Positions 25,036 through 33,705 of a DNA stretch of 64,000 bases are shown here, one piece after another. Source of the stretch: Fimbriimonadaceae bacterium (GTDB taxonomy: Bacteria > Armatimonadota > UBA10988). A program made the position numbers and the translations under genes. Numbering within the stretch: the first letter of the stretch is position 1; every line of letters begins with the position of its first letter. Below the pieces are notes generated by a model. The model did no database searches and had not been told where the DNA came from. It saw only the letters and a program-made list of their open reading frames with translations. The stretch spans positions 90,512 through 154,511 of the forward strand of contig JADZEX010000010.1 in NCBI GenBank assembly GCA_020850355.1, in the 5' to 3' direction.

Positions 25036-28000
25036 CTACCGCACCGTGAAGCTGGCCTTCGCCTGCGCGCCGCCGATCAGCTCGGTGACGGTGACCGTCC
25101 AGCGGCCCGGCAGGTCGTTCGTCGCCAGGGTCAACGGCTGGCTCCAGGTGCCGTCGCGCAGGGCGTAGTAGCCTTCCCACTCCGCCGGCCGATTCTGCGG
25201 GTCGCGGAGCTCCACGCGCAGCGGCACGACCGCCGCCAGGGGCTGGCCGGCGAGCTGCATCTTGACCGTCACGGTGACCTTGCCGCCGCGTTCGGCATTG
25301 CCCGCCGCCACGGTCGGCAGGGGCAGGCGCTGGTCAAGCAAGACGTAAAGACGTCCCTCGCCGGGGCCCAGTTTGGTAGTGAAGCTGACCCCGCCGGGGA
25401 CGGTCTTGGTGGCGACCACCTGCCGCGCCAGGGCGTCGTAGACCACCGCGCGCGGCCGGCGGACCGTGATCGTGGCGGAGCTCGGCAGACCCTCTTCCAT
25501 CACCCGGCCATGGTGCCCGACGTACTTGCCGAAGCGGCGCTGGTCGTTGATCACGAAGAGGTAGTCGGCCTGCCCGGCGCGGCGGCGACGGCAGACGACG
25601 TCGGGATTGTCGCTCTCCAGATAGCGCGTGAAGACCGTGTCGAGCTCCGTCCGCAGCCCGGCGGCGAGCTTCTGCAGCGCCGTCTTGTCGACGTCGGCCT
25701 GTTTGGTGCGGGTGTAGGTGGGCAGCAGCATGTCCGGCACGATGGCCGGGCAGAGGTTGCGGTCTCCGATCACCAGCCCGCCGCGGTTCTGGAAGGCGAC
25801 GATCCGGTCGACCACGCTCCGCGGCAGCACGTCGCAGTTCGGCAGCAGCAGGACCTGGTAGGCGTCGAGTCCGTCGCGCAGCAGGTGCTCTTCGTAGACC
25901 ACCTTCGGCTGGAGCTGCGCCCATTGCGCGATCAGGTGGACGTCGGCTTCCCAGCCCTCGCCCCAACCGTAGCCGCCGCGGCCGGCGAGCATTTGGCTGG
26001 TGAAGCTCTCCAGCAGGGCGACGTTCTGCGGCCCGTCCGGAATCTGGCGCAGCGCCGGGCCGTAGGGCCGCACCACCTCGCGGGTCAACTGCGCCAGGAC
26101 CTCCTTGGTCTCGAGGTTGGTGCAGCGGTAGGCGCCGTGCGTGCCGTCGGGCGACAGCGACGCCCAGCCATGGTACATGATGCCTTCGATCGGCCGCGCC
26201 AGCTTGCACCAGAGGGCCTCGCGGAGGTGGTCGGGCGCGATGGTGATGAACTGCGCGTCGGGCTGCTCGCGCTCCCAGGACGCTCGGTCGGCCTCGTTCT
26301 CGGGCAGTTTCGGGGCAGTGCCCGAACGGTACCAGATGGCCTGCGTCATCTTCATCGCCCGCCGCCGTCCACCGTCGGCCATCGCAATCACCTGATCGCA
26401 GGTCAGGCCCAGCTTCAGCGGGTCGGGGTAGCTGTAGGTCCAGGTCGACGCGATGTCGCAGTTGCCGCCGCTGCCCCAGATCGACGGCACCCGGGTGACC
26501 GGATCGTACCAGGTGTAGAATCCCGGCCGCACGTTGCGCTGCAACCCCTCATGGGTCGCGGTGTGGAGCGGATTCCAGCCGTCGCCGGACTTCCAGAACC
26601 AGCGGTAGAAGGTCAGCAGCGGGTGGTTGTCGGGGACCACGCGGTTGGCTGGGAAGCCCGGCAGGCTGGTGTACCGGACGCCCCACTTGGTGACCGCCTG
26701 CGCCGGGATGTCGGCCCCGGTCGCCGCGCGGCAGGCGGCGGCATCGTGCTCGTGGAAGCAGAGCGCGGTGTGGTCGCGCATCTCACTGTGGATCAGGCAG
26801 CCGCGGAACGCCGGATGGTCGCCGTAGTCGGCCCCCAGCGCCCGGCCGGTGTTGCGGCTCAGCGCCACCACCGCGGGGAACAGCGCACAGACCGCGGGCG
26901 GCTCGACCGGCTTGCCATCGCGCTCGACGCGGCGGAACTGGGCCAGCAGCTCCGGCGTGCGCTCAATGTGCAGCGGTTCGTGGATGTATCCCACGCCGCC
27001 CATTCCGGCGCGCAGCAGGTCATCCAAGGCGGCCCGCTTGGTGGCCACATCGTCCGGGCTGGATGAAGCTGCCTTCTCGCCATCGCGCCAGACTCGGGCG
27101 TAGTCGGCATGCGTGCTGATCTGGTCGGTAAAGCCGATCCGTTGCGCCTCCTTGATGGATGGGTCGGCGCCCCACAAGATCACTGGCATGAAGTCCGGCT
27201 GCCGCGGCATCACGGCCACCGGGACGGTCAACTCGACGCGTTTCGCGCCGACCGCGCTGGCGCCGACCGCGACCACCTGCAACGGGTAGTCGCCCGGCCG
27301 GAGCGTCGTGTCGACCGGCAACTCGCCCTGCCACGGCGTGCCCGGGCTGAGCGTGGGCAGGCTGGCCAACTGTTTGCTGCTGCCGCCCTGGGTCGCGGTG
27401 ACCCGCACTTCACGCAGCGGCACGCTGAGGTCGCTGACGAGGGTCAGCAGGACTTTGGCCCCGGGCTCGAAGCGCTGGAAGACCCGCCGGCCGCGGTCGG
27501 CCGTGAGGTCGACGCTGCCTTCGAAGGCCGGTGGGATGCCGGCCGAGAGGCGCACTTGACCCAACCGGCCGGGGGCTCCCTGGTACGAGCTGCCGACGCG
27601 GTCGCCAATCACCAGGGGGTGCTTCCCGTCGGCCACTGCGCCGCGGCCCTCGGCCTGGCGGCGGCCGGCCGGCTGACCGTTGAGGTAGAACCGACCGATC
27701 CCCGATCCGTTGTAGGTGAAGGCGAAGTGGATCCACTCGCCGGGCACCAGCTTGAAGAGCTGCGAGGTGTACATCTCGGAGGAGTTGCCGAAGCCGAGGT
27801 GCGCCGCCAACTGCTGCTGCTCGCCGCTGCGCCGCAGGAACAGACAGTAGTCCTGATGGGCGTCGGGCAGGTCGCGGTCGTAGTTGATGTACTTCTTGTC
27901 GACCAGCATATAGCTGGCGGTGGCCAGCGCGGCCGGATCGGGCCGGAACCAGAGCTCGAGGCAGAACGCGCCGCTCGGCGTGAGGTCCGCCGCGTCCGGA

Positions 28001-28284
28001 GTCACCGCCCCGCCGGGCTTCTCAGCCGCCTCGACCGTGGCGACGGCCTGGAGCGCTCCGAGGCCGGGCAACGGTCCCGCGGCGACCACCTTGGTGAGGT
28101 CGCCGCGGATGGTCAGGTCGTGCTTGCGGCCCGAGTTGTCACGGAGTTCGGCGCCGGGCTTGAACTGGTAGAGCGCCAGCACCTGCGGCCCGCTGGCCGC
28201 CTCGCCCTCGTATGGCTGCCGCCAGGCTTCCTGAGCGGCCAACGGCAGGGCCAAGAGGCCCAGCAGCATCCCGGCTCGACGCAT
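25036..28284 (-). CDS. large secreted protein: LamG-like domain plus GH42-like barrel and GATase-like domain
   Basis: The 1,082-residue protein has a signal peptide (MRRAGMLLGLLALPLAAQ), then a concanavalin-A/LamG-type domain (about 35-235, with GAFCLELWFRPDP and WIHFAFTYNGSGIGRFYLNG), a beta domain (about 240-350), and a barrel-like region from about 360 (FMPVILWGADPSIKEAQRIG). Around residue 790-850, AYQVLLLPNCDVLPRSVVDR resembles the GATase-like trimerisation domain of GH42 beta-galactosidases. The last 80 residues form a beta domain. A glycoside-hydrolase role is likely, but I cannot place both catalytic acids. The ATG at 28284 follows GAGGAG. It is co-directional with, and 11 bases from, the HEAT/GH2-like protein upstream. 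Confidence 0.7.
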   Translation of the reverse strand: MRRAGMLLGLLALPLAAQEAWRQPYEGEAASGPQVLALYQFKPGAELRDNSGRKHDLTIRGDLTKVVAAGPLPGLGALQAVATVEAAEKPGGAVTPDAADLTPSGAFCLELWFRPDPAALATASYMLVDKKYINYDRDLPDAHQDYCLFLRRSGEQQQLAAHLGFGNSSEMYTSQLFKLVPGEWIHFAFTYNGSGIGRFYLNGQPAGRRQAEGRGAVADGKHPLVIGDRVGSSYQGAPGRLGQVRLSAGIPPAFEGSVDLTADRGRRVFQRFEPGAKVLLTLVSDLSVPLREVRVTATQGGSSKQLASLPTLSPGTPWQGELPVDTTLRPGDYPLQVVAVGASAVGAKRVELTVPVAVMPRQPDFMPVILWGADPSIKEAQRIGFTDQISTHADYARVWRDGEKAASSSPDDVATKRAALDDLLRAGMGGVGYIHEPLHIERTPELLAQFRRVERDGKPVEPPAVCALFPAVVALSRNTGRALGADYGDHPAFRGCLIHSEMRDHTALCFHEHDAAACRAATGADIPAQAVTKWGVRYTSLPGFPANRVVPDNHPLLTFYRWFWKSGDGWNPLHTATHEGLQRNVRPGFYTWYDPVTRVPSIWGSGGNCDIASTWTYSYPDPLKLGLTCDQVIAMADGGRRRAMKMTQAIWYRSGTAPKLPENEADRASWEREQPDAQFITIAPDHLREALWCKLARPIEGIMYHGWASLSPDGTHGAYRCTNLETKEVLAQLTREVVRPYGPALRQIPDGPQNVALLESFTSQMLAGRGGYGWGEGWEADVHLIAQWAQLQPKVVYEEHLLRDGLDAYQVLLLPNCDVLPRSVVDRIVAFQNRGGLVIGDRNLCPAIVPDMLLPTYTRTKQADVDKTALQKLAAGLRTELDTVFTRYLESDNPDVVCRRRRAGQADYLFVINDQRRFGKYVGHHGRVMEEGLPSSATITVRRPRAVVYDALARQVVATKTVPGGVSFTTKLGPGEGRLYVLLDQRLPLPTVAAGNAERGGKVTVTVKMQLAGQPLAAVVPLRVELRDPQNRPAEWEGYYALRDGTWSQPLTLATNDLPGRWTVTVTELIGGAQAKASFTVR

Positions 28285-28295
28285 CGCAGGTCTCC

Positions 28296-29300
28296 TCAGC
28301 GGAGGGCCAGGCACTCGATCTGGACGGGCTTCCAGATGCCGCCGGCGAACTTGGTGTTGAGCACGCGGACCGTGATTTGGTTGTCCTGCCCCCAGCGCAG
28401 GGCGCCGCTGACATCCAGCGCAAAGGGCTTGTCCCAGCCCAGCGGCCCGATGTCATGCTGGCCGACGTACTCGCCGTTGATCCAGACCCAGGCCGACTCG
28501 TCGACCGCCTGGAACGACAGCTCCGCCGCCTGATGCTCCGGCCGCGCCGGCAGCGTCAGGTTGCGGCGGTACCAGGCCACACCTTCGTACTCGTACCCGG
28601 CCTGCTGCCAGTACTGCCCGGCGACGATTGGCTTCCAGTCCGCCGTCGGCAGCGCCGGGGCGAACCAGTTCTGCTCGTGCCCGGTCTCGGTCGGATCGAG
28701 CCGGAACCACCAGCCCTCGGGCGGCACCGCGACGGTCGCGGTCACCTTTACCCGCGTCAGGACGTCCTTGATGTCGGGCCGTTGCCGGAACAGCAGGCTC
28801 TCTTTGTGGAACGGCCAGAGCGCCTCCTGAGCGGGGCGGCGAACCTCCAACGAGGCGTCCTGCTTGGCCTGCTGTAGCAGCTTCAGCACCGCTTCCGTGC
28901 GCGGCTGCCAGGCGGCCAGGGCGCTCACCACCGACAGCCGGAGCAGCTCGTCGGGGTCCTGCAGAACCTCGGCCGCGACCGCCAGCGCCGCGGTATCCGC
29001 CGACGCCAGCAACGCGCCGACCGCGATCCGCCGGACCAGCGCATCGGAGTTGCCGAGCGCCGCGCGGAGCGCCGGCCGGCCGGGTTCACCGAGGCCGCTG
29101 AGCACCCGCGCGGCGGCCCGCCGGACCAGGTTGTTGGGATCGGCCAGGGCCTGCTGCAAGGCCGGCACGGCCGCCGCGCCCTTGGTCCGCAGGGCCAACA
29201 CCGCCTGCCGGCGGGCAGCCGCATCCGGCGGGGCGGGCGCCGCCGTCAGGCCGCCTGCCACCACCAACACCGCCAGTCCGATCACGCGCCACGCTGGCAT
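28296..29300 (-). CDS. secreted HEAT-repeat protein fused to a GH2-type sugar-binding domain
   Basis: The 334-residue product has a signal peptide (MPAWRVIGLAVLVVAGGLTA), then about four to five HEAT-type helical repeats (about 25-150, such as DPNNLVRRAAARVLSGLGEP). The rest is a jelly roll like the N-terminal domain of GH2 enzymes (YEGVAWYRRNLTLPA, then AWVWINGEYVGQHDIG and FAGGIWKPVQIECLAL). There is no catalytic barrel, so it is probably a binding or scaffolding protein at the cell surface. GGAGAG precedes the ATG; longer frames are unsupported. It forms an operon with the large LamG/GH42-like protein downstream. The pairing of HEAT repeats with a GH2 sugar-binding domain is uncommon. Confidence 0.75.
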   Translation of the reverse strand: MPAWRVIGLAVLVVAGGLTAAPAPPDAAARRQAVLALRTKGAAAVPALQQALADPNNLVRRAAARVLSGLGEPGRPALRAALGNSDALVRRIAVGALLASADTAALAVAAEVLQDPDELLRLSVVSALAAWQPRTEAVLKLLQQAKQDASLEVRRPAQEALWPFHKESLLFRQRPDIKDVLTRVKVTATVAVPPEGWWFRLDPTETGHEQNWFAPALPTADWKPIVAGQYWQQAGYEYEGVAWYRRNLTLPARPEHQAAELSFQAVDESAWVWINGEYVGQHDIGPLGWDKPFALDVSGALRWGQDNQITVRVLNTKFAGGIWKPVQIECLALR

Positions 29301-29359
29301 TGCGCTCTCCCGGCACCACTGGCTACACCGCCGCGCCCGCGACTCCTGCCAGCGCCGCG

Positions 29360-29388
29360 CCGCGACCGGTCGGGCCGACCGGCCGCGG
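29360..29388 (-). terminator. strong hairpin after the pilin-like gene
   Basis: CCGCG, one mismatch, CCGGTCGG, a 1-base centre, and the complementary arm; 13 paired bases in all. It lies about 25 bases past the pilin stop. No T-tract follows, so it may be a terminator or an mRNA-stabilising hairpin. Confidence 0.5.
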
Positions 29389-29412
29389 CACGATCCACTG
29401 GTCACCACGGGC

Positions 29413-30069
29413 CTACTGGATCTTCCACCACTTCGCCTGCAGCAGCTCGGTCTGCTTGATCCACTTGGCGTGCCCGTCGGCGAAGACGTTGTTGCAGCCC
29501 TCGTTATGGACCCCGCCGCGCGGGTCGCCGTAGTCCCTGACCAGGTTGGCGGTGATGGCGGCGTCACCGGAGCCGTAGACCTGAATCCAGTAGATGTCCC
29601 AGGCCCGCGTCGCCGGCCTCGTGGCGAACCAGCTCGCGTACGCCACCAGCGCACCTTCGGTGATGTAGACCACCTCGGCGGGACTCAACAGCCGGGCCTC
29701 GTGCAGCGCTGGCGTCGGCGGATAGGCCGGGAACTGCCAGGCGTTGAAGCTGTAGCCCAGCTCCCAGCCGCTATTGGACGGGCAGATGAACATCTGCGTG
29801 TTCTTGCAGTAAGGCGCCAGATTCTCGAACCAGCGGGGCAGGTAGGTCGGGGCTCCCATGCTGGAGTAGCAGTAGTTGCCGTCGTAGTCGCTCTTGTACT
29901 GCTCGACCGCCAGCCCGATCTGCTTGCAGTTGCTGAGGCAACTGGTCTGCCGCGCCTTCTCGCGCGCCTTGGCGAAGACCGGGAACAGAATCGCCGCCAG
30001 AATGGCGATGATGGCAATCACGACCAACAGCTCGATCAGCGTGAAGGCCGCGCGCCTTGCTCGTAACAT
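29413..30069 (-). CDS. pilin-like protein with N-terminal methylation motif and C-terminal DGH motif
   Basis: The 218-residue protein starts [20 protein letters not shown]: a short basic leader, cleavage before Phe, Glu at position 5 of the mature protein and a hydrophobic helix, as in type IV pilins and type II secretion pseudopilins. [20 protein letters not shown] and the late [14 protein letters not shown] mark the large family (DUF1559-like) expanded in Armatimonadota and Planctomycetota. The mature protein would be assembled in, or anchored to, the envelope by a prepilin peptidase pathway; its role is unknown. GGAGGAG precedes the ATG and a promoter is predicted at 30146. Two paralogues occur at 44624 and 45611. 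Confidence 0.88.
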   Translation of the reverse strand: MLRARRAAFTLIELLVVIAIIAILAAILFPVFAKAREKARQTSCLSNCKQIGLAVEQYKSDYDGNYCYSSMGAPTYLPRWFENLAPYCKNTQMFICPSNSGWELGYSFNAWQFPAYPPTPALHEARLLSPAEVVYITEGALVAYASWFATRPATRAWDIYWIQVYGSGDAAITANLVRDYGDPRGGVHNEGCNNVFADGHAKWIKQTELLQAKWWKIQ

Positions 30070-30145
30070 GCTCGACTCCTCCGGCCGCCGCTCCCTCGAG
30101 ACGGGAGCGAAGGGTCCACTGGACCCCGGTGTCGGCCATTGGATC

Positions 30146-30175
30146 AGTATCGCTGCCGCGGGTGCGTCGCGTCAA
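30146..30175 (-). promoter_or_regulatory. promoter of the pilin-like gene
   Basis: Read on the minus strand: TTGACG (30175-30170), 18-base spacer, GATACT (30151-30146). It lies about 77 bases before the ATG. Confidence 0.5.
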
Positions 30176-30215
30176 GCCGCGACGAGGAAGTTCATCGGCC
30201 GGCAACCGGGCCGTC

Positions 30216-31097
30216 TCAAAGGGCACCCAAATCGGCCAGCAGGGCCCGGCAGTAGGCCAGGTCTTGTTGGGCGAACCACTCCCGGTCGCCATCGCGCGGG
30301 GCTTCCAGGACCAGTGGTCCGTCGTAACCGCTGGCGAACAGCTCGCGGAGGAAGGCCCGCGTGTTGATCTCGCCGTCGGCCAGGCCGCAGCGCACCCGCA
30401 GCGGCGGGCTGCCGGCTGGGCCGGCGACGGTCAGGACGTTCTTGAGGTGGACCAGGTAGAGCCGCTGCCCGCACTGCGCGATGGTCTCGCTGGCGGACGG
30501 GTGGCGCGGGAAGTGGTGGATGTTGGCGTAGTCCAGGTTGACCCCGACGGCCGGGCTGCCGATCTGCTCGCAGAGCGCGCAGGCTGGTTCGGCGAGGTCG
30601 TGCAGGTAGTTCATGTGGGTCTCGAAAGCCAGCCGCAGCCCGAGCTCCGTGGCGACTGCCGCGAGGTGCTGGTACCCGGCGACCGCCTGCTCCCAGTGCG
30701 CGGCGCTGGCGCAGGCCGAGCCGTGCTGCTCCCAGGCGCCGGGTGGTGCCTGCGGGTTGGTCAGCCCGCCGCTGAAGGCGTTCAGCACGGTCAACGGCAG
30801 GCGGGCCGCGGCGGCGCGCAGGAACTGCTCGTAGAGCTCGACCTCGCGCTGTCGGTCGGCGTCCGCCGGCAGCATCAGGTTGGGGCCTGGCGCGCCGAAC
30901 AGGACGACCTCCAGGCCGGTCTCGCGGACCCCGGCGGCGACGGCCTCGAGGTACTCGGTGGGGTCCTCGGTGATCCCGTAGCGGCGCTGCCGGAACTCGA
31001 TCCCGGCATAGCCCCAGCGCTGCGCCAGGCGGCACATCGCGGCCACGCTCTGACCTTGCTCGACGTAGTTGCAGTGCAGTACCAGCGGACCAGCCAT
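30216..31097 (-). CDS. sugar phosphate isomerase/epimerase-like TIM-barrel protein
   Basis: The 293-residue protein shows the xylose-isomerase-like barrel: LAFETHMNYLHD (metal-binding Glu and His), GVNLDYANIHHF (Asp), LVHLKNVL (His) and a closing LVLEAPRDGD (Glu). It is a second, divergent relative of the protein at 22069. It probably interconverts a ketose or a sugar phosphate in the cytoplasm. It starts one base after the stop of the GntR-LacI regulator (TGA C ATG), so the two are a translationally coupled operon, and the regulator probably responds to this enzyme's pathway. Substrate unknown. Confidence 0.82.
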   Translation of the reverse strand: MAGPLVLHCNYVEQGQSVAAMCRLAQRWGYAGIEFRQRRYGITEDPTEYLEAVAAGVRETGLEVVLFGAPGPNLMLPADADRQREVELYEQFLRAAAARLPLTVLNAFSGGLTNPQAPPGAWEQHGSACASAAHWEQAVAGYQHLAAVATELGLRLAFETHMNYLHDLAEPACALCEQIGSPAVGVNLDYANIHHFPRHPSASETIAQCGQRLYLVHLKNVLTVAGPAGSPPLRVRCGLADGEINTRAFLRELFASGYDGPLVLEAPRDGDREWFAQQDLAYCRALLADLGAL

Positions 31098-31098
31098 G

Positions 31099-32211
31099 TC
31101 AGCTCCAGGCGCCCCCGGCCGCGACCGGCCGCGGGGCAGGGATCAGCGGCCCGGCGCTGCGCCGGATGCGCAACGGGGCCGGCACCAGACGATCGACCGG
31201 CGGGCGCCAGCCGTGGCGGCAGCGCTCGACCACCAGCTCCACGGCCAGGGCGCCAAGCTCCTCGACCGGTTCGGCGAAGGTGGTCAGCAGCGGGTCACCG
31301 GTGGGCGAGGCCGAGAGGTCGTCGTAACCGACCACGCTGAGGTCGCGGCCGGGGGTCAGGCCGGCCTCCCAGATCGCCTGCAGGGCCCCTTCGGCGTAGC
31401 CGTCGCGGGCCGCTACCAGGGCCGTCGGCGGCTGCGGCAGGGCCAGCAGCCGTTGCGTGCCGAGGTACCCGGCCAGCAGCAACGGCCGGCCATCGCGTAC
31501 CACCAGGGCGGGGTGGTACGCAATCCCCGCGGCGGCCAGGGTGGCGGCATAGCCGTCGTGCGAGGCATCGTAGAAGTAGCGCGCGGGCTCCTGGCCGATC
31601 CAGGCGATCCGCCGGTGGCCCAGGTTCAACAACAGCTCGGTGGCCGCCTGCGCCACCGCGGCGTGGTCGACCCGCGTGACCGCCAGGCTGCCCGTCAAGG
31701 GGCGCTCCAGGTTGGCCACGGCGACCGGCACCCGGCGCGCTTCGAGATCCAGGGCGGCGGCCATCTGGCGCTCGTCGCCCGCCTCCAGGAAGACTACCCC
31801 GTCGCCGGCCGCGGCCAGGGCGGTGGGGTCGAAGGTGGCCGGTTCCCACCGTCGGAGCTGCGCACCGTGCCGCTCGACAGCCGCCTGCACGCCCCGTTGC
31901 AGCCCCCAGAACTCCCCGACGATCGGCGTGCCGGCCGCCGCCACCAGCAGCAACGTCAGGTGGTCGGCCGGCGCGCCGCCGCGAACCCGCGTGCCGCGCC
32001 GCGGCGCGCGTTCGATCAGGCCGTCGCGGTCGAGCAGCTCCAGCGCCCGCGCCATCGTGCGGCGGCTGACCCCGAGCTCGGCGGCGAGCTCGCGCTCACC
32101 GGGCAGGTAGCCGCCCACGGGGTAACGTCCGGCGCCTAACTGCCGGCGCAGCCGACTGGCGACCTGCTCGGGCAGACTGCTGCGCAGCGGCTCCGACTCG
32201 ACTCCCGGCAC
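31099..32211 (-). CDS. GntR-type DNA-binding domain fused to LacI-type sugar sensor (AraR-like regulator)
   Basis: The 370-residue regulator has a winged helix of the GntR class at residues about 12-78 (SLPEQVASRLRRQLGAGRYP, ELAAELGVSRRTMARALELL, LIERAPRRGTRV). Residues about 87-350 form a periplasmic-binding-protein-like sensor of the LacI/GalR class (LGHRRIAWIGQEPARYFYDA, and PTALVAARDGYAEGALQAI). This is the layout of AraR, which releases DNA on binding a sugar. It leads an operon with a TIM-barrel isomerase and is divergent from the DegT/ceramidase operon. A pair of inverted 14-base elements around its promoter may be its own operator. Confidence 0.88.
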   Translation of the reverse strand: MPGVESEPLRSSLPEQVASRLRRQLGAGRYPVGGYLPGERELAAELGVSRRTMARALELLDRDGLIERAPRRGTRVRGGAPADHLTLLLVAAAGTPIVGEFWGLQRGVQAAVERHGAQLRRWEPATFDPTALAAAGDGVVFLEAGDERQMAAALDLEARRVPVAVANLERPLTGSLAVTRVDHAAVAQAATELLLNLGHRRIAWIGQEPARYFYDASHDGYAATLAAAGIAYHPALVVRDGRPLLLAGYLGTQRLLALPQPPTALVAARDGYAEGALQAIWEAGLTPGRDLSVVGYDDLSASPTGDPLLTTFAEPVEELGALAVELVVERCRHGWRPPVDRLVPAPLRIRRSAGPLIPAPRPVAAGGAWS

Positions 32212-32221
32212 ACCTCACCGC

Positions 32222-32281
32222 CTTGGCCAGTGGTCCCCCGACGAAACCAGCGCCAGGAGTATACCGCGACCGCTGGCCAAG
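32222..32281. promoter_or_regulatory. inverted pair of 14-base elements, candidate operator
   Basis: CTTGGCCAGTGGTC at 32222-32235 (+ strand) and CTTGGCCAGCGGTC at 32268-32281 (- strand) match at 13 of 14 positions, in opposite orientation, 46 bases centre to centre. They bracket the -10 of the regulator promoter. Assignment to the GntR-LacI regulator is inference. Confidence 0.45.
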
Positions 32282-32287
32282 CCGCAA
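32258..32287 (-). promoter_or_regulatory. promoter of the GntR-LacI regulator operon
   Basis: Read on the minus strand: TTGCGG (32287-32282), 18-base spacer, TATACT (32263-32258). Transcription would start about 40 bases before the ATG at 32211. Confidence 0.6.
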
Positions 32288-32305
32288 GTCGGAACTGCAG
32301 AGCCG

Positions 32306-32334
32306 TTGTCGCGACGGTGGCGAGGTGCTACAGT
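32306..32334 (+). promoter_or_regulatory. promoter of the DegT/ceramidase-like operon
   Basis: TTGTCG (32306-32311), 17-base spacer ending in TGC, TACAGT (32329-32334). An 8-base palindrome GTCGCGAC overlaps the -35. Its position rules out any translation start upstream of 32394. Confidence 0.6.
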
Positions 32335-32393
32335 TGGCATCGTCGCCGGCGGCCAGGGAGCCACTGGTCACCGGTCGGACCAGAGGGCAGCGC

Positions 32394-33695
32394 ATGACTC
32401 CAGGGCGAGCTGGACGGTTGGCGGTGCTGGGCGGGGAGCGCGCGGTCGCGACCACCGACCGCCGGATCTTCGACTGGCCGCAGTGGACGCCCGAGCATCG
32501 CGAGGCGATGCTGGCGGTGATCGACAGCGGCGGCACGTCGGAGTGGGACGTCACGTTGCAGTTCGAGGCCGCCTGGGCGGCCTACAACGGCGTCGAGTAC
32601 GCGCTGGCTTACCCCAACGGCACCGCCGCGCTGCAGGCCGCGATGTTCGCGGTCGGGCTGCAGCGGGGCGACGAGATCATCGGGCCGGCCTTCACCTACT
32701 GGGCGAGCCTCTCGCCAGCGCTGACGCTGGGCGCGATTTCGGTCTTTGCCGACCTCGATCCGGAATCGCTCTGTCTCGACCCACGCTCGGTGGCGGCCAA
32801 GATCGGGCCCCGCACGCGGGCCATCATGGTGGTCCACTACAACGCCCATCCGGCGGCGATGGACGAGCTGCTGGCGCTGGCGCGGCAGCACGATCTGCGG
32901 GTGATCGAAGACGTCAGCCGCGCCCAGGGCTCGCTCTACCGCGGCACGATGTGTGGCGCGCTGGGCGATGTGGGGGCGCTTTCGATGATGGCGCGCAAGT
33001 CGTTCGCCATCGGTGAGGGCGGCATGTTGGTGACTCGCGACCGGGCCGTCTACGAGCGGGCGGTGGCCTGGAGCCACTACGAGCGGCACGACAGCGATTT
33101 GACCGACCCGGCGCTGCGGGCGATCAGCGGCATCCCGTTGGGCGGGGTCAAGGGCCGGCTGAACCAGGTTGCCGCGGCCTGCGGGCTGGTCGAGACGCGC
33201 CACTATCCCGCGCGGCTCCGCGAAATCGACGCCGCGTTGCGACGCTTCGCCGAGGGCTTGGCGGGCGTGCCAGGCGTGCGGCTGCGCGCTGTGGACGAAC
33301 CCGGCTCGTCGATGGGTGGCTGGTACTACCCGGTCGTGCACTACGAGGCGGCCGCCCTCGGCGGGCTGCCGCTGGCCGAGTTCGGCCGCGCGGTGGCGGC
33401 CGAGGGTGCCTGGTGGGCCCCGTTGCCCGACCGTCCGTTGCACCGCCATCCGTTCTTCCAGCAGGCCGACATCTACGGCGACGGGCAGCCGACGCGGCTG
33501 GTCGGCGCGACGCGCGATGTGCGTGACGCGGACGGCGATCTGCCGGTCAGCGAGACGATCCGCGAGCGGGCCTGTATGGGGCCCTGGTTCAAGCACGACT
33601 GGGCCGACCAGATCGCGGCGCAGGCGACCGCCTGGCGCAAGGTGGCGGAACAGGCCGACACGCTGCTGGCCGCCCGCGCGGCCGCCGCCGACTGA
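32394..33695 (+). CDS. DegT/DnrJ/EryC1/StrS-family PLP aminotransferase
   Basis: The 433-residue protein has the fold-type I aminotransferase pattern of the sugar-aminotransferase family: YPNGTAALQAAMFAVGLQRG, then GPAFTYWAS, the PLP-contact Asp in VIEDVSRAQGSLYRG (about Asp173) and the Schiff-base Lys in ARKSFAIGEGGM (about Lys202). These enzymes transfer an amino group from Glu or Gln to a keto-sugar, or act as dehydratases. The ATG at 32394 is chosen because the promoter lies between it and any earlier start, and GAGGG precedes it. The stop overlaps the ribosome site of the ceramidase-like gene, so the two are an operon. The substrate is unknown. Confidence 0.88.
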   Translation: MTPGRAGRLAVLGGERAVATTDRRIFDWPQWTPEHREAMLAVIDSGGTSEWDVTLQFEAAWAAYNGVEYALAYPNGTAALQAAMFAVGLQRGDEIIGPAFTYWASLSPALTLGAISVFADLDPESLCLDPRSVAAKIGPRTRAIMVVHYNAHPAAMDELLALARQHDLRVIEDVSRAQGSLYRGTMCGALGDVGALSMMARKSFAIGEGGMLVTRDRAVYERAVAWSHYERHDSDLTDPALRAISGIPLGGVKGRLNQVAAACGLVETRHYPARLREIDAALRRFAEGLAGVPGVRLRAVDEPGSSMGGWYYPVVHYEAAALGGLPLAEFGRAVAAEGAWWAPLPDRPLHRHPFFQQADIYGDGQPTRLVGATRDVRDADGDLPVSETIRERACMGPWFKHDWADQIAAQATAWRKVAEQADTLLAARAAAAD

Positions 33696-33705
33696 GGAGA
33701 TGCTG

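Noticed and set aside
32223..32393. Longer N-terminus of the DegT aminotransferase
   Set aside because: The extra residues are low-complexity and overlap a good promoter at 32306-32334; the ATG at 32394 has a ribosome site.
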